Shown here piece after piece: positions 16,138 to 24,872 of a stretch of 64,000 nt of DNA; positions within the stretch are counted from its first letter, which is position 1, and each line of letters opens with the position of its first letter. The DNA is taken from NCBI GenBank assembly GCA_902594545.1, contig CACJMO010000001.1, forward strand, positions 147,112-211,111, written 5' to 3'. This stretch comes from an uncultured SAR86 cluster bacterium. GTDB taxonomy: Bacteria; Pseudomonadota; Gammaproteobacteria; Magnimaribacterales; Magnimaribacteraceae. The notes under the pieces are model-generated. The model saw nothing but the letters and a program-made list of their open reading frames with translations, was not told where the DNA came from and searched no databases. Position numbers and translations under genes: made by a program.

Positions 16138-17955
16138 TTACGATTTTTGACTCAAAGCTTTGAGTAAATTCTTCTCAGGTTCCTCTAATTTATGAATATT
16201 AGACAGTAAATGTTGTTGAAGTTCAAAAGTTTCGTCTTCAGTTAAATTGCCATTTTCAAAAATCTCTTTCAGTTCGAAAATTCTTGTAACTGAATCAGAT
16301 TTTCTGAGATTAAAAAGACAATCCTTTAAATACTCTTTTGCATTTTTTTCATCAATGGGGTCATGTATAGATATAAGTGCCCCTACGAAAGAAGCTGAAT
16401 CTTTGTCTAGTGTACTCAAGAGATCTGAAATCCCGTTATTGGGGTTGTCTGTAAAATAGGATGCAACCTCTACCATAAGATGCACTTCCGGCTGACTAAA
16501 GTCGCTAAAGTTATCTAGATCTTCGATCTCCTTAGATAAGTATGGATAGGTCAAAAGAACAGATAATATCTTTGAACCCAACCCAGAAGGCTCAAAACTT
16601 CTGTCTCCTTCCTTGTCTTCAATATTATCTTGTTTTCTAATCCTGTCAGGATAACGGGTGGTTTTACTCTTAGTCTTTAAATCTGACGGATCGAGTCCGG
16701 TAACTTTTGCAACTTCGCTTTCTAATAATCTTTTTATGGAGCTTTCTTGCATGGTTGAAAGTAATTCCATTGCTTTGGCAGCTAGCGAAGCCTTCTTTTC
16801 CAACGAAGTGATTTCCGAAGCTTGAGCGAGCCGTTCAATAAAATACTCAGACAGGAGATTAGCTTTTTTGGATAAATTTTTAAAATCTTCTTCTGAATGT
16901 TGTTCCAATAAACTCGCAGGGTCTTCCCCTTCGGGTAAAAATAGGAACCTAATTTCAGTCCCGTCAGTTACAGATGGCAAAACATTTTTTAGTGCGCCCC
17001 ATGCTGCACCCCTTCCCGCATCATCCCCATCAAAACAAAAAGTAATTTGACTGACTACTTGAAGTAATTTTTGTATGTGAAATCGATTTGTAGCTATTCC
17101 AAGAGTAGCAACGGAATTCTTCATGCCATGCTCATACATGGCTATGGTGTCCATATAGCCTTCTACAACAAAAATTTCATTCAGGTCTCTTCTTTCTTCA
17201 AGAGACTCGAAGAAGCCATAAAGCTCTCTGCTTTTTTGAAAAACCTCTGTTTCTCCAGTATTTAGATACTTTGGCTGATCATCTGGATTCATTACTCTTC
17301 CACCAAAGCCCACAATCCTTCCCTTACGATCTTTGATTGGGAACATCAGTCTGTCTCTAAAAATATCAAACAACTTCCCATCTTTATTTTTCTTAGAGAG
17401 ACCAGCTTTAACGAGAATTTCCTCTGAAATTCCACGACCTAACATCGCTTTAGTAAGTGCATCCCAAGATTTAGTGGAGTACCCCAACTCAAACTTTTTG
17501 CTAACTTCAGAAGAAATTTTTCTTTCTTCTAAAATATAGCTGCGGACATTTTCAGCATCATTAGAAGAGGCAAGATTATTTTCGAAGATTTCTGAAGCTA
17601 ATGCCAAAGCATCATAAATAGGACCCTTTTCTTTAGAGAACTCCCTAGTATTTTCATAGGGGACCTCAATACCATTTCTGGCAGCTAGCGATTCAATTGA
17701 TTCGATAAAATCATATCCTTGGTGAGCCTGCAAAAAACCAATCACATTGCCAGTTGCTCTGCACTTAAAACAGAAATAAAACTGCTTTTGCTCGCTAACG
17801 CTAAATGAAGGGTTATTCCCATCATCACAAAAAGGGCATTGTCCCCAATGGTCTTTACCTTTTCTTTTCAAGGGCAAGTAAGAATCAACCAAAGAGACAA
17901 TATCTGTCATATCGACAATATCTCTTATAAATTCTTTTGGTATAGACCCTGACAC
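16138..17955 (-). CDS. dnaG: DNA primase DnaG
   Basis: The 605-residue primase makes RNA primers for DNA replication. The N-terminal zinc-binding domain has Cys40, Cys43, Cys62 and Cys65: the second ligand, normally His, is Cys here. The catalytic core contains the TOPRIM Glu of FVVEGYMDTIA and the Asp pair of FCFDGDDAGRGAA. The C-terminal helical domain binds the replicative helicase. It starts with GTG at 17955, one base overlapping the ruvX stop (TAGTG), with AGGAG about 11 bases upstream. It is usually followed by rpoD, as here; rpsU, its usual upstream partner, is 27 kb away in this window. Confidence 0.97.
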   Translation of the reverse strand: MSGSIPKEFIRDIVDMTDIVSLVDSYLPLKRKGKDHWGQCPFCDDGNNPSFSVSEQKQFYFCFKCRATGNVIGFLQAHQGYDFIESIESLAARNGIEVPYENTREFSKEKGPIYDALALASEIFENNLASSNDAENVRSYILEERKISSEVSKKFELGYSTKSWDALTKAMLGRGISEEILVKAGLSKKNKDGKLFDIFRDRLMFPIKDRKGRIVGFGGRVMNPDDQPKYLNTGETEVFQKSRELYGFFESLEERRDLNEIFVVEGYMDTIAMYEHGMKNSVATLGIATNRFHIQKLLQVVSQITFCFDGDDAGRGAAWGALKNVLPSVTDGTEIRFLFLPEGEDPASLLEQHSEEDFKNLSKKANLLSEYFIERLAQASEITSLEKKASLAAKAMELLSTMQESSIKRLLESEVAKVTGLDPSDLKTKSKTTRYPDRIRKQDNIEDKEGDRSFEPSGLGSKILSVLLTYPYLSKEIEDLDNFSDFSQPEVHLMVEVASYFTDNPNNGISDLLSTLDKDSASFVGALISIHDPIDEKNAKEYLKDCLFNLRKSDSVTRIFELKEIFENGNLTEDETFELQQHLLSNIHKLEEPEKNLLKALSQKS

Positions 17956-18380
17956 TATTCTTTACTCCTAAACCAATCTTCTAAAATAACTTGCGCAGAG
18001 ATACTGTGTTTATTCGATGAGCTTTTTGTTCCAATATCAAGATTTTGTAACCTCTCATTGGCTTCTCTACTGGATAATCTCTCATCAGTCTTCTCCAGTT
18101 GTATTTGATATCTTTTATAGAGGGCATCAGAGAATCTATCAGACATATCCTGTATCTTGCTTCTGCTGCCATCCATATTATATGGATCACCAACTACAAT
18201 AAGATCAGGCTTCCATTCATGAATAATATCATCTAACTCATTCCAGTCTGGTTGGCCTTCCAAAGCTTTGATTGAGTAAAAGGTAGAGGCGGTTTTAGTA
18301 ATTTCTTGTCCTATCGCTATACCGATGTGTTTAATTCCAAAATCAAATGCCATAACTATTCTGGGCTCACTCAGACTCAC
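17955..18380 (-). CDS. ruvX: RuvX/YqgF, RNase H-fold nuclease
   Basis: A 141-residue protein of the YqgF/RuvX family, implicated in pre-16S rRNA 5' processing and annotated as a putative Holliday junction resolvase. The RNase H-like fold has the first acidic residue in VMAFDFGIKHIGIAIGQ, the second in LIVVGDPYNMDGS, and the third region at DERLSSREA. It overlaps gshB by 4 bases (ATGA) and dnaG by 1, so the three are translationally linked. yqgE, usually between gshB and yqgF, is missing here. Confidence 0.92.
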   Translation of the reverse strand: MSLSEPRIVMAFDFGIKHIGIAIGQEITKTASTFYSIKALEGQPDWNELDDIIHEWKPDLIVVGDPYNMDGSRSKIQDMSDRFSDALYKRYQIQLEKTDERLSSREANERLQNLDIGTKSSSNKHSISAQVILEDWFRSKE

Positions 18381-19318
18381 GCGATTGACTCTTCCACGGC
18401 TTCAATAAATATCTGCGCTACGTCAATATCGCACAATTCTTTGTATTCTTTAAAGCAAGTAGGACTAGTGACATTAATTTCCGTCAAGTAGTCACCGATA
18501 ATATCCAGACCAACCAATAATAGTCCTTTTTCAACCAAAGCAGGTGCTACCTCATTGCATATCCACTGATCTCTTTCTGATAAAGACTTAGCAACGGCTG
18601 AAGCTCCCGCCGCAAGGTTGCCTCTTAGTTCTCCTTTAGCAGGAACCCTGGCAATAGCAGCTGACATAGGCTTCCCATTGATAACTAGTATTCTTTTATC
18701 TCCTTCGGTTATCTCAGGTATATATTCCTGAATCATAACTTTCTCTGTGAAATGATTGGTTATCGTTTCCAGTATCACATTTAAATTAGCATCCCCTTCT
18801 TTTAGTCTAAAGATAGATGCACCACCCATTCCATCCAAGGGTTTGATGACTGTGTCCCCTTTGTCTAATACGAAATTCTTTAATAGCTCCTTATCGCTTG
18901 AGACAAGATGTTTGGTACAGCACTGCGGAAATTCAGTAGCATAAACTTTTTCGTTGCAATCTCTTAAGCTTTGAGGATTATTCAAGACCTTTGCTCCTTC
19001 ACGAGAAGCAATTTCTAGAACATATGTATTGTAGATATAAGATGAATTGAATGGAGGATCTTGTCTCATTAAGATCACATCCAGTTCTGATAAGTTTATA
19101 AGTTGCTCTTTATCAAGACTAAACCAATCTGATGGATCATTCCTTACCTGTACTTTAGAGGTTCTAGCAAAAGCCATACCAGAATCAATAAATAAGGATT
19201 CTGGGGTCATATAAAAAATTTCATGCTCTTTTCTTTGAGCCTCTATCATCATAGCCAAGGTACTATCTTTTTTAAAATTGATAGTTTCTATTGGATCCAT
19301 TACCACACCTAACTTCAT
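18377..19318 (-). CDS. gshB: Glutathione synthetase GshB
   Basis: The 313-residue ATP-grasp enzyme joins gamma-glutamylcysteine and glycine to make glutathione. The N-terminal domain opens with MKLGVVMDPIETINFKKDST; RQDPPF at 75-80 is the family hallmark. The ATP-grasp core has VIKPLDGMGGASIF and the glycine-rich loop RGNLAAGASAVAKSL; VGLDIIGDYLTEINVTSPT follows near the end. It lies 18 bases downstream of rsmE and overlaps ruvX by 4 bases. gshA is not in the window. Order rsmE-gshB-yqgF is normal for gammaproteobacteria. Confidence 0.97.
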   Translation of the reverse strand: MKLGVVMDPIETINFKKDSTLAMMIEAQRKEHEIFYMTPESLFIDSGMAFARTSKVQVRNDPSDWFSLDKEQLINLSELDVILMRQDPPFNSSYIYNTYVLEIASREGAKVLNNPQSLRDCNEKVYATEFPQCCTKHLVSSDKELLKNFVLDKGDTVIKPLDGMGGASIFRLKEGDANLNVILETITNHFTEKVMIQEYIPEITEGDKRILVINGKPMSAAIARVPAKGELRGNLAAGASAVAKSLSERDQWICNEVAPALVEKGLLLVGLDIIGDYLTEINVTSPTCFKEYKELCDIDVAQIFIEAVEESIA

Positions 19319-19336
19319 CGTCTTTCTCAGTAATTT

Positions 19337-20056
19337 TTAGAATTCTTTTTTACCATATCTCAGTGCACTTATAGCTGCTATTGTTGCTGTCTCAGCTCTT
19401 AAAATTCTATTTCCTATAGTAACAGGTACAAATCCAAATTCAGTTAAAGTTTCGATCTCTTGTTCAGTAAAATCACCTTCGGGCCCAATCGCTAAAGCAA
19501 CAGATTCTTTTATATCTATATCAGTAAGCTTTTTATCGGCGCCAGGAAAGAGCACTATCTTCGTGGCTGCTTTGGATGCACTTGCCCAGTTTTCAACTTT
19601 TTGGGGTGAATTGATTACAGGCAACCAGTTTTCACCGCATTGTTCACAAGCACCTTGCGCTGTTTGATAGCACTTTTCAATCAGATGATTATAGTCCTGC
19701 CTTTTGATAGAGATACGTTCTGTTAAGAGCGGCGAAAAGTCTTTCACTCCAAGCTCAGTAGCCTTTTGTACAGAGAACTGAAAAGGGTTGTTTTTGATAA
19801 GAGCCTGTCCCAAATTAATGTCTATACCGCTTCGATGCTCAGTCGGAAGTACTTCAAGAATCTTTATTTCAAAACTCTTTTTGTCTAGTTTAAAAACCTG
19901 GGCTAAGCCAGAACTGCCCTTTCCATCAAACACAATAAATTTATCACCTTCCTTTTTTCTTAAGACATTAATTTCATGATGGAAATCTTTCTTGTCCAAG
20001 GGAATAATTTCTTCTTCAAAGAAGGATTCTCTAAGAAAAGTTCTGGTGTAGTTCAT
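19337..20056 (-). CDS. rsmE: 16S rRNA m3U1498 methyltransferase RsmE
   Basis: A 239-residue SPOUT methyltransferase that makes N3-methyluridine at 16S rRNA position 1498. An N-terminal PUA-like domain is followed by the knotted SAM-binding part: LAIGPEGDFTEQEI and LRAETATIAAISALRYG are the RsmE signatures. A TTG four codons upstream (20068) is also in frame, but the ATG at 20056 (MNYTRTFLRESF) gives a start matching the family, so I prefer it. It is the first gene of the rsmE-gshB-ruvX-dnaG run and divergent from the histidine-phosphatase remnant by under 50 bases. Confidence 0.95.
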   Translation of the reverse strand: MNYTRTFLRESFFEEEIIPLDKKDFHHEINVLRKKEGDKFIVFDGKGSSGLAQVFKLDKKSFEIKILEVLPTEHRSGIDINLGQALIKNNPFQFSVQKATELGVKDFSPLLTERISIKRQDYNHLIEKCYQTAQGACEQCGENWLPVINSPQKVENWASASKAATKIVLFPGADKKLTDIDIKESVALAIGPEGDFTEQEIETLTEFGFVPVTIGNRILRAETATIAAISALRYGKKEF

Positions 20057-20100
20057 ATTATCTTTCAAGCTATATATATTAAATCATCACAAAATTAAAA

Positions 20101-20304
20101 GTGAGATCAATGAAAAAGAATGAGGACTTAATTCACATATTTACTCATTTTATGGTTATAAACTGTCTGGTGAGCTGGTTGGAAAACAAAGAAACTATGG
20201 TTAACTTTTATCCGGATAACTGTTCGATAACAAAACTAGAAATTTCGAATGGCTTTGTCCGCCTTTCTAAGATAGGAGAAGAGTTAAAAACAATTGTTCA
20301 GTAA
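20101..20304 (+). pseudogene. C-terminal remnant of a histidine phosphatase-like gene
   Basis: A GTG-initiated 67-codon frame whose product resembles only the end of a histidine phosphatase (phosphoglycerate mutase superfamily): IFTHFMVINCLVSWL holds the place of the usual SHGGVIRALL, and FYPDNCSITKLEI matches the family's DNxSIT strand. The N-terminal RHG motif is absent, and an in-frame TAA at 20080-20082 plus the divergent rsmE gene leave no room for it. I read it as the remaining end of a deleted gene. It could still be expressed as a small protein; a coding frame without stops over 67 codons suggests recent decay or retained use. Confidence 0.5.
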
Positions 20305-20317
20305 ATGTCTAAATATC

Positions 20318-20345
20318 TTGAAAGAAAAAAATTGTTGGGTATTAT
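20318..20345 (+). promoter_or_regulatory. Predicted fis-purH-purD promoter
   Basis: TTGAAA at 20318-20323 and TATTAT at 20340-20345 are separated by 16 bases, 45 bases ahead of the fis GTG. This fits a sigma-70 promoter for the fis-purH-purD-coq7 run. Confidence 0.45.
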
Positions 20346-20389
20346 TCATAGTCCTTTTTAAAAAACACAACTGACTGAAATCTAACCAA

Positions 20390-20653
20390 GTGGCTCAAAA
20401 TAACAATAGAAAATTTAATGGCGAAGGCAAACAGCTTAGTCATCAAGTTTCCAAGAGTATGCGAAAATTTTTCAGAGAGTTAGATGGTGAAAACCCTACA
20501 GATATATACAGCATGGTTCTCAAAGAAGTCGAGTTGCCCCTTCTAGAAATAGTCATGAAAGAATGTAAGGATAATCAGTCTAAAGCAAGTAAGATTTTGG
20601 GAATCAACAGAGGAACTTTAAGAACTAAACTAAAGGAACACAAACTACTCTAG
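20390..20653 (+). CDS. fis: Nucleoid protein Fis
   Basis: An 87-residue Fis protein, a homodimeric DNA-bending regulator of growth-linked promoters. The C-terminal half carries the dimer helices ([18 protein letters not shown]) and the helix-turn-helix [20 protein letters not shown], close to the NtrC DNA-binding type. The N-terminal beta-hairpin arm is shorter than in E. coli (98 residues). The start is GTG at 20390 with only a weak ribosome site. dusB, the usual upstream gene, is absent, replaced by the phosphatase remnant. purH follows 7 bases later, an order often found in gammaproteobacteria. Confidence 0.92.
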   Translation: MAQNNNRKFNGEGKQLSHQVSKSMRKFFRELDGENPTDIYSMVLKEVELPLLEIVMKECKDNQSKASKILGINRGTLRTKLKEHKLL

Positions 20654-20660
20654 TCAAGAA

Positions 20661-22229
20661 ATGGCGCAGATTGCCAATCCAAGAATAAAAAGAGCTCTAG
20701 TAAGCGTATCAAACAAAGAAGGAATCGTTGAATTCTGTTCTACTCTGTCAAAAGATTTTGGTGTTGAGATTATTTCAACTGGAGGGACACTAAAAGCATT
20801 AATTGATTCAGGGATTAAAGCAATAGAAATATCTCAATACACGGGATTTCCTGAAATTATGGATGGCAGAGTGAAAACTCTTCATCCAAAAGTTCATGGT
20901 GGCATTCTTTCTAGAAGAGAAATGGATCAACAAGTCATGAAAGAAAATGCTATCGAAGAAATAGATTTGGTAGTTGTGAATTTATATCCATTTATAGAAA
21001 CAGTAGCCAAAGAAGGAACTGCCCTTGAAGAAGCAATAGAAAATATTGATATAGGTGGCCCTAGCATGGTTAGGTCTGCAGCAAAAAATAACTTATATAC
21101 TGGAGTGATTGTTGAACCTGAAGACTACGGTAATATCTTAGAGGAAATGAAAGAAAATAAGGGTTCTTTAACTCTTGAAACCAGAAGAAACTTAGCAGCA
21201 AAAGCTTTTAGTCATACTGCTAATTATGATTCCGCGATATCAAATTATTTAAACCGACAACAAGATAAAAATTCTAAGTTTCTTTTCGGGAAGTATGAGC
21301 TCAGACAAGAATTAAGATATGGAGAAAATCCTCATCAATCAGCTGCTTTTTATATCGATACCAGTGACATTACCGGAAGCAGTATATCTGCAGCAAAACA
21401 ATTACAAGGAAAAGAACTCTCCTATAACAACATAGCAGATACAGATGCAGCTTATGAATGTGTAAAAACATTTGATGAACCTGCATGCGTAATTGTTAAA
21501 CATGCAAATCCTTGTGGGATTGCTTTGGGAAATAATATCTTGGACGCGTATCAGAGGGCTTTTGCTTCTGACGAAACTTCGGCATTTGGAGGAATCATAG
21601 CTTTTAATCAAAGTCTGGATGATGAAACAGCACAGAAGATAATAGATAATCAATTCGTTGAGGTAATTATAGCTCCAGGAGTAACTGAAAAAGCTAGAGA
21701 TATTTTAGCCAGCAAAGAGAATATAAGACTTTTGGACACTGAGCTCTTAGGGGAAGCCGAAAAAGGATCAAAACTTTTAAGCGTAAACGGTGGTCTCTTG
21801 GTTCAAGACAATGATATCGCAGTGATTACAGAGCAAGACTTAAAAGTTGTTTCAGAAAGAGAGCCAAGCCCGGAAGAAATTAAAAATTGCTTGTTTGCTT
21901 GGAAAGTCTGTAAATTTGTTAAATCAAATGCAATCGTATACACCAAAGACAATCAAACCATAGGAATCGGTGCTGGACAGATGAGCAGAATAGACAGTGC
22001 TAAAATTGCTGCATCTAAAGCTGAAGAAAGAGGCTTTAATACTAAAGAGTGCTGCATGGCTTCAGATGCGTTTTTTCCATTTAGAGACGGAATAGATGCA
22101 GCAGCAAAGATCGGAATAACATCAGTGATTCAACCAGGTGGCTCGATGAGAGACCAAGAGGTCATAGATGCAGCAAATGAAGCAAACATGGCAATGGTCT
22201 TTACTGGTGTTAGACACTTCAGACATTAA
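20661..22229 (+). CDS. purH: Bifunctional AICAR formyltransferase/IMP cyclohydrolase PurH
   Basis: A 522-residue bifunctional enzyme catalysing the last two steps of IMP synthesis. The N-terminal IMP cyclohydrolase domain opens with [15 protein letters not shown] and STGGTLK, followed by [20 protein letters not shown]. The C-terminal transformylase domain contains [26 protein letters not shown] and [12 protein letters not shown], with Lys-His of VKHANPCG expected in catalysis. It is full length. purD starts on the base after its stop, so the two are coupled. Confidence 0.98.
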   Translation: MAQIANPRIKRALVSVSNKEGIVEFCSTLSKDFGVEIISTGGTLKALIDSGIKAIEISQYTGFPEIMDGRVKTLHPKVHGGILSRREMDQQVMKENAIEEIDLVVVNLYPFIETVAKEGTALEEAIENIDIGGPSMVRSAAKNNLYTGVIVEPEDYGNILEEMKENKGSLTLETRRNLAAKAFSHTANYDSAISNYLNRQQDKNSKFLFGKYELRQELRYGENPHQSAAFYIDTSDITGSSISAAKQLQGKELSYNNIADTDAAYECVKTFDEPACVIVKHANPCGIALGNNILDAYQRAFASDETSAFGGIIAFNQSLDDETAQKIIDNQFVEVIIAPGVTEKARDILASKENIRLLDTELLGEAEKGSKLLSVNGGLLVQDNDIAVITEQDLKVVSEREPSPEEIKNCLFAWKVCKFVKSNAIVYTKDNQTIGIGAGQMSRIDSAKIAASKAEERGFNTKECCMASDAFFPFRDGIDAAAKIGITSVIQPGGSMRDQEVIDAANEANMAMVFTGVRHFRH

Positions 22230-23522
22230 ATGAAAGTTTTAGTAATAGGGTCTGGAGGAAGAGAGCATGCTTTGTCGTGGAAGATAGCTAAGAGCCCAAT
22301 TGTAGAAAAAGTTTATGTAGCTCCTGGTAATGGCGGCACTGAATTGGAAGACAACATCTCAAACATAAATATTGATGTAGGAGATATAGAAGCCCTCTCC
22401 AATTTTGCTTCAGATGAAGAAATTGATCTGACAATCGTAGGGCCTGAAGATCCTCTAGTAAGCGGTATAACCGATATCTTCATTGAAAAAGGTTTGAAAT
22501 GTTTTGGCCCTTCCAAAGAAGCTGCTCAGCTAGAAGGTTCAAAAGAATTTATGAAGCAGTTCTTAAAAAAAAATAAGATTCCTACTGCTGAATACCAATC
22601 CTTCAAAGACGCAAAGCAAGCGATAAAGTACGTCGAAGAAAAAGGATGTCCAATAGTTATAAAAGCTGACGGTCTAGCTGCAGGTAAGGGTGTAACTATT
22701 GCATATACATTGGAGGATGCAAAAGAAGCGATCTTACAATCCCTTGAGTCAGAAATCTTTGGTGAAGCAGGAAAAAATATAGTTATAGAAGAATTTTTAG
22801 AAGGCGAAGAAGCTAGCTTTATAGTCATTACTGATGGCACTACAGCAATTCCTTTTGCATCTTCACAAGATCATAAGGCAAGAGATGATGGAGATAAAGG
22901 TCCTAATACTGGAGGAATGGGTGCCTATTCTCCTGCCCCAATTGTGGATGATTCAATTCATTCAAGAATTATGGAGGAAGTCATTCAGCCAACTCTAAAA
23001 GGGTTAAATGATTTAGGTTATCACTATTGTGGATTTTTATATGCTGGGATGATGATAAATGAACAAAAAGAATTGAAAGTTTTAGAATTTAATTGCAGGT
23101 TTGGAGATCCTGAGACGCAGCCAATTATGATGAGACTAAAATCTGATTTAGCCGACCTTTGCTACAAAGCTTGTGAAAAAAAACTTGCGGGCGAATCTTT
23201 AGAATGGGATCAAAGAAAGTCTCTTGGGGTTGTTATGGCAGCTAAAGGTTACCCTCACAAATATGAAAAAAATAATGAGATACGAAACATACCTGAAGAA
23301 AACGAAGAATTTAAAGTATTTCATGCAGGGACAAAACTTAAGGACGGCTCTTTAACAACAAATGGAGGAAGAGTTTTGTGTGTAACCGCACTAGGAGATT
23401 CTGTACAATCTGCACAAGCAAAAGTCTATTCTGAAATTGAAAACATATTATGGGATGATGGGTTTTTCAGAAGAGATATAGGCTATAGAGCTATAGATAG
23501 GGAACAAAATGAGTCTAGTTGA
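22230..23522 (+). CDS. purD: Phosphoribosylamine-glycine ligase PurD
   Basis: A 430-residue ATP-grasp enzyme making glycinamide ribonucleotide from phosphoribosylamine and glycine. VLVIGSGGREHALSWK is the N-terminal signature; the ATP-grasp part shows KADGLAAGKGV, EEFLEGEEASF, DHKARDDGDKGPNTGGMGAYSP and LEFNCRFGDPETQ. The C-terminal small domain is present. Its 3' end overlaps coq7 by 14 bases, so a purine gene and a ubiquinone gene are translated from the same transcript. Confidence 0.98.
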   Translation: MKVLVIGSGGREHALSWKIAKSPIVEKVYVAPGNGGTELEDNISNINIDVGDIEALSNFASDEEIDLTIVGPEDPLVSGITDIFIEKGLKCFGPSKEAAQLEGSKEFMKQFLKKNKIPTAEYQSFKDAKQAIKYVEEKGCPIVIKADGLAAGKGVTIAYTLEDAKEAILQSLESEIFGEAGKNIVIEEFLEGEEASFIVITDGTTAIPFASSQDHKARDDGDKGPNTGGMGAYSPAPIVDDSIHSRIMEEVIQPTLKGLNDLGYHYCGFLYAGMMINEQKELKVLEFNCRFGDPETQPIMMRLKSDLADLCYKACEKKLAGESLEWDQRKSLGVVMAAKGYPHKYEKNNEIRNIPEENEEFKVFHAGTKLKDGSLTTNGGRVLCVTALGDSVQSAQAKVYSEIENILWDDGFFRRDIGYRAIDREQNESS

Positions 23523-24138
23523 TCAAATAATTTCTGAGATAGATAAGGGACTAAAGTTCTCTCTGGACAACTATCAAAAAGAATCAAGAGCATATCCAGC
23601 TGAAGAAATTGAAGAAGATAACCTGAGTGAACTAGACAGAAGTCACTCTGCCAACCTAATGAGAGTTAATCATTCTGGGGAAGTTGCAGCTCAAGGACTT
23701 TATCGAGGTCAGGCTCTAACAGCAAAACTTGATGGCACGAGAGAAAAGATGGACAAAGCTGCCTTGGAAGAATTAGACCATCTTTCCTGGTGCAACAAGA
23801 GGCTGGAAGAGCTGAATGATAGGCCAAGCCATTTAAACCCCTTATGGTACGGGCTCTCATTTGGCATGGGTGCTATTGCAGGATTTGCAGGAGACAAATG
23901 GAGTTTAGGGTTTGTCCATGAAACAGAGCATCAAGTAGTCAAACATCTAGAAAGACATCTAGAAAATCTATCAACCAATGATAAAAAAACAATTGCTATT
24001 TTAGAGCAGATGAAAATCGATGAAGCTAAACACAGTGATGAAGCACTGGATTCCGGAGCTGAAATTTTACCTGATGGCATAAAGAGCTTAATGGGTGTAA
24101 TTGCAAAAGTGATGACTAAAACCAGTTACTACGTCTAG
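23509..24138 (+). CDS. coq7: Demethoxyubiquinone hydroxylase Coq7
   Basis: A 209-residue di-iron monooxygenase that hydroxylates C-6 of the ubiquinone precursor. The iron ligands are visible in two four-helix-bundle repeats: NHSGEVAAQGLYRGQ with EELDHLSWC, and HETEHQVVKHLERH with IDEAKHSDEALD. It replaces UbiF in organisms that lack it. Overlap with purD is 14 bases. UbiA, for the same pathway, is 34 kb downstream in this window. Confidence 0.95.
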   Translation: MSLVDQIISEIDKGLKFSLDNYQKESRAYPAEEIEEDNLSELDRSHSANLMRVNHSGEVAAQGLYRGQALTAKLDGTREKMDKAALEELDHLSWCNKRLEELNDRPSHLNPLWYGLSFGMGAIAGFAGDKWSLGFVHETEHQVVKHLERHLENLSTNDKKTIAILEQMKIDEAKHSDEALDSGAEILPDGIKSLMGVIAKVMTKTSYYV

Positions 24139-24163
24139 TTAAAGTTATTTTTTAAATTACTTA

Positions 24164-24191
24164 TTGATAATTAAACTGACCTAGGTATAGT
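24164..24191 (+). promoter_or_regulatory. Predicted sigma-70 promoter of the RRM protein gene
   Basis: TTGATA at 24164-24169 and TATAGT at 24186-24191, 16 bases apart, lie 45 bases before the ATG at 24236. The resulting leader of about 38 bases includes GCGCGCG. Confidence 0.5.
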
Positions 24192-24235
24192 TGCGCGCGT
24201 AGCAATAACGTTACACTAGAATAAAAGGAAAATTG

Positions 24236-24481
24236 ATGAATATATACGTTGGAAACATTCCCTGGAGCACATCTGAGGAAGAACTAGAAACTCATTTTGC
24301 CCAGTACGGAAACGTCAACGCAGTCAGAATAATCACAGAAGGTCACTCAGGTAGATCTAAAGGATTTGGATTTGTTGAGATGGAAACAAAAGAAGCTGGT
24401 CAAGCAGCCATTGAGGCTCTTGATGGTGTTGATTTTGGTGGAAGAGACCTAAGAGTTAACGAAGCAAAGCCTAGAGATTAA
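24236..24481 (+). CDS. Small RNA-binding protein (single RRM)
   Basis: An 81-residue single RNA-recognition-motif protein of the type found in cyanobacteria and many proteobacteria, often cold- or stress-linked. RNP2 is IYVGNI at 3-8 and RNP1 is KGFGFVEM at 42-49, both with the aromatic residues that stack on RNA. A TTG one codon upstream is in frame, but AAAAGGAAAA is spaced for the ATG at 24236. It has its own predicted promoter and is followed by a 7-pair inverted repeat. It is monocistronic by position. Confidence 0.92.
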   Translation: MNIYVGNIPWSTSEEELETHFAQYGNVNAVRIITEGHSGRSKGFGFVEMETKEAGQAAIEALDGVDFGGRDLRVNEAKPRD

Positions 24482-24489
24482 TTCACACA

Positions 24490-24510
24490 GAAGGACAGTC
24501 TAAGTCCTTC
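24490..24510 (+). terminator. Inverted repeat after the RRM gene
   Basis: GAAGGAC and GTCCTTC form a perfect 7-pair stem with a 7-base loop, 9 bases after the stop codon. No T-run follows, so it could be a mRNA 3'-end hairpin rather than a classic terminator. A second hairpin (24534-24553, 7 pairs with one G-U) lies at the ybjQ 3' end. Confidence 0.4.
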
Positions 24511-24552
24511 ATAATCAAACAATTAGAAACTATAGCCAGGCATGGTCTTGGC

Positions 24553-24870
24553 TTAGTCTTCTATAATCACAGCAGTACCGTAAGCCATCAACTCGGCTGA
24601 TCCTTGCGCCATAACGGATGTAGTAAAAGACATTCCTACTATTGCATTGGCCCCTAGGGCCTCTGCATCTTCAACCATTCTGTCTATTGCCTGCTCCCTA
24701 CTTTCTGCCAGTAACTTTGTGTATTCATGCAATTCACCTCCAACTACTCCTCTTAGCCCAGCCATTATGTCCTTGCCAATATGTCTCGCCCTGATGGTGT
24801 TTCCTTTAACTATTCCAAGAGTTTCCACTATGCGTTTATTTGGAACTTCAAATGTAGTTACTATCAACAT
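24553..24870 (-). CDS. YbjQ-family (UPF0145) protein
   Basis: A 105-residue YbjQ/UPF0145 protein: small, heavily conserved, forming oligomers in known structures, with no settled function. Signatures are the strand LIVTTFEVPN at the start, GNTIRARHIGKDI, and LGANAIVGMSFTTS. The gene begins 2 bases after the stop of the 35-residue membrane protein, whose last codons (GTGGAGAAG) supply its ribosome site, so they are translationally coupled. It closes the long amgK-trp transcript. Confidence 0.9.
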   Translation of the reverse strand: MLIVTTFEVPNKRIVETLGIVKGNTIRARHIGKDIMAGLRGVVGGELHEYTKLLAESREQAIDRMVEDAEALGANAIVGMSFTTSVMAQGSAELMAYGTAVIIED

Positions 24871-24872
24871 AA

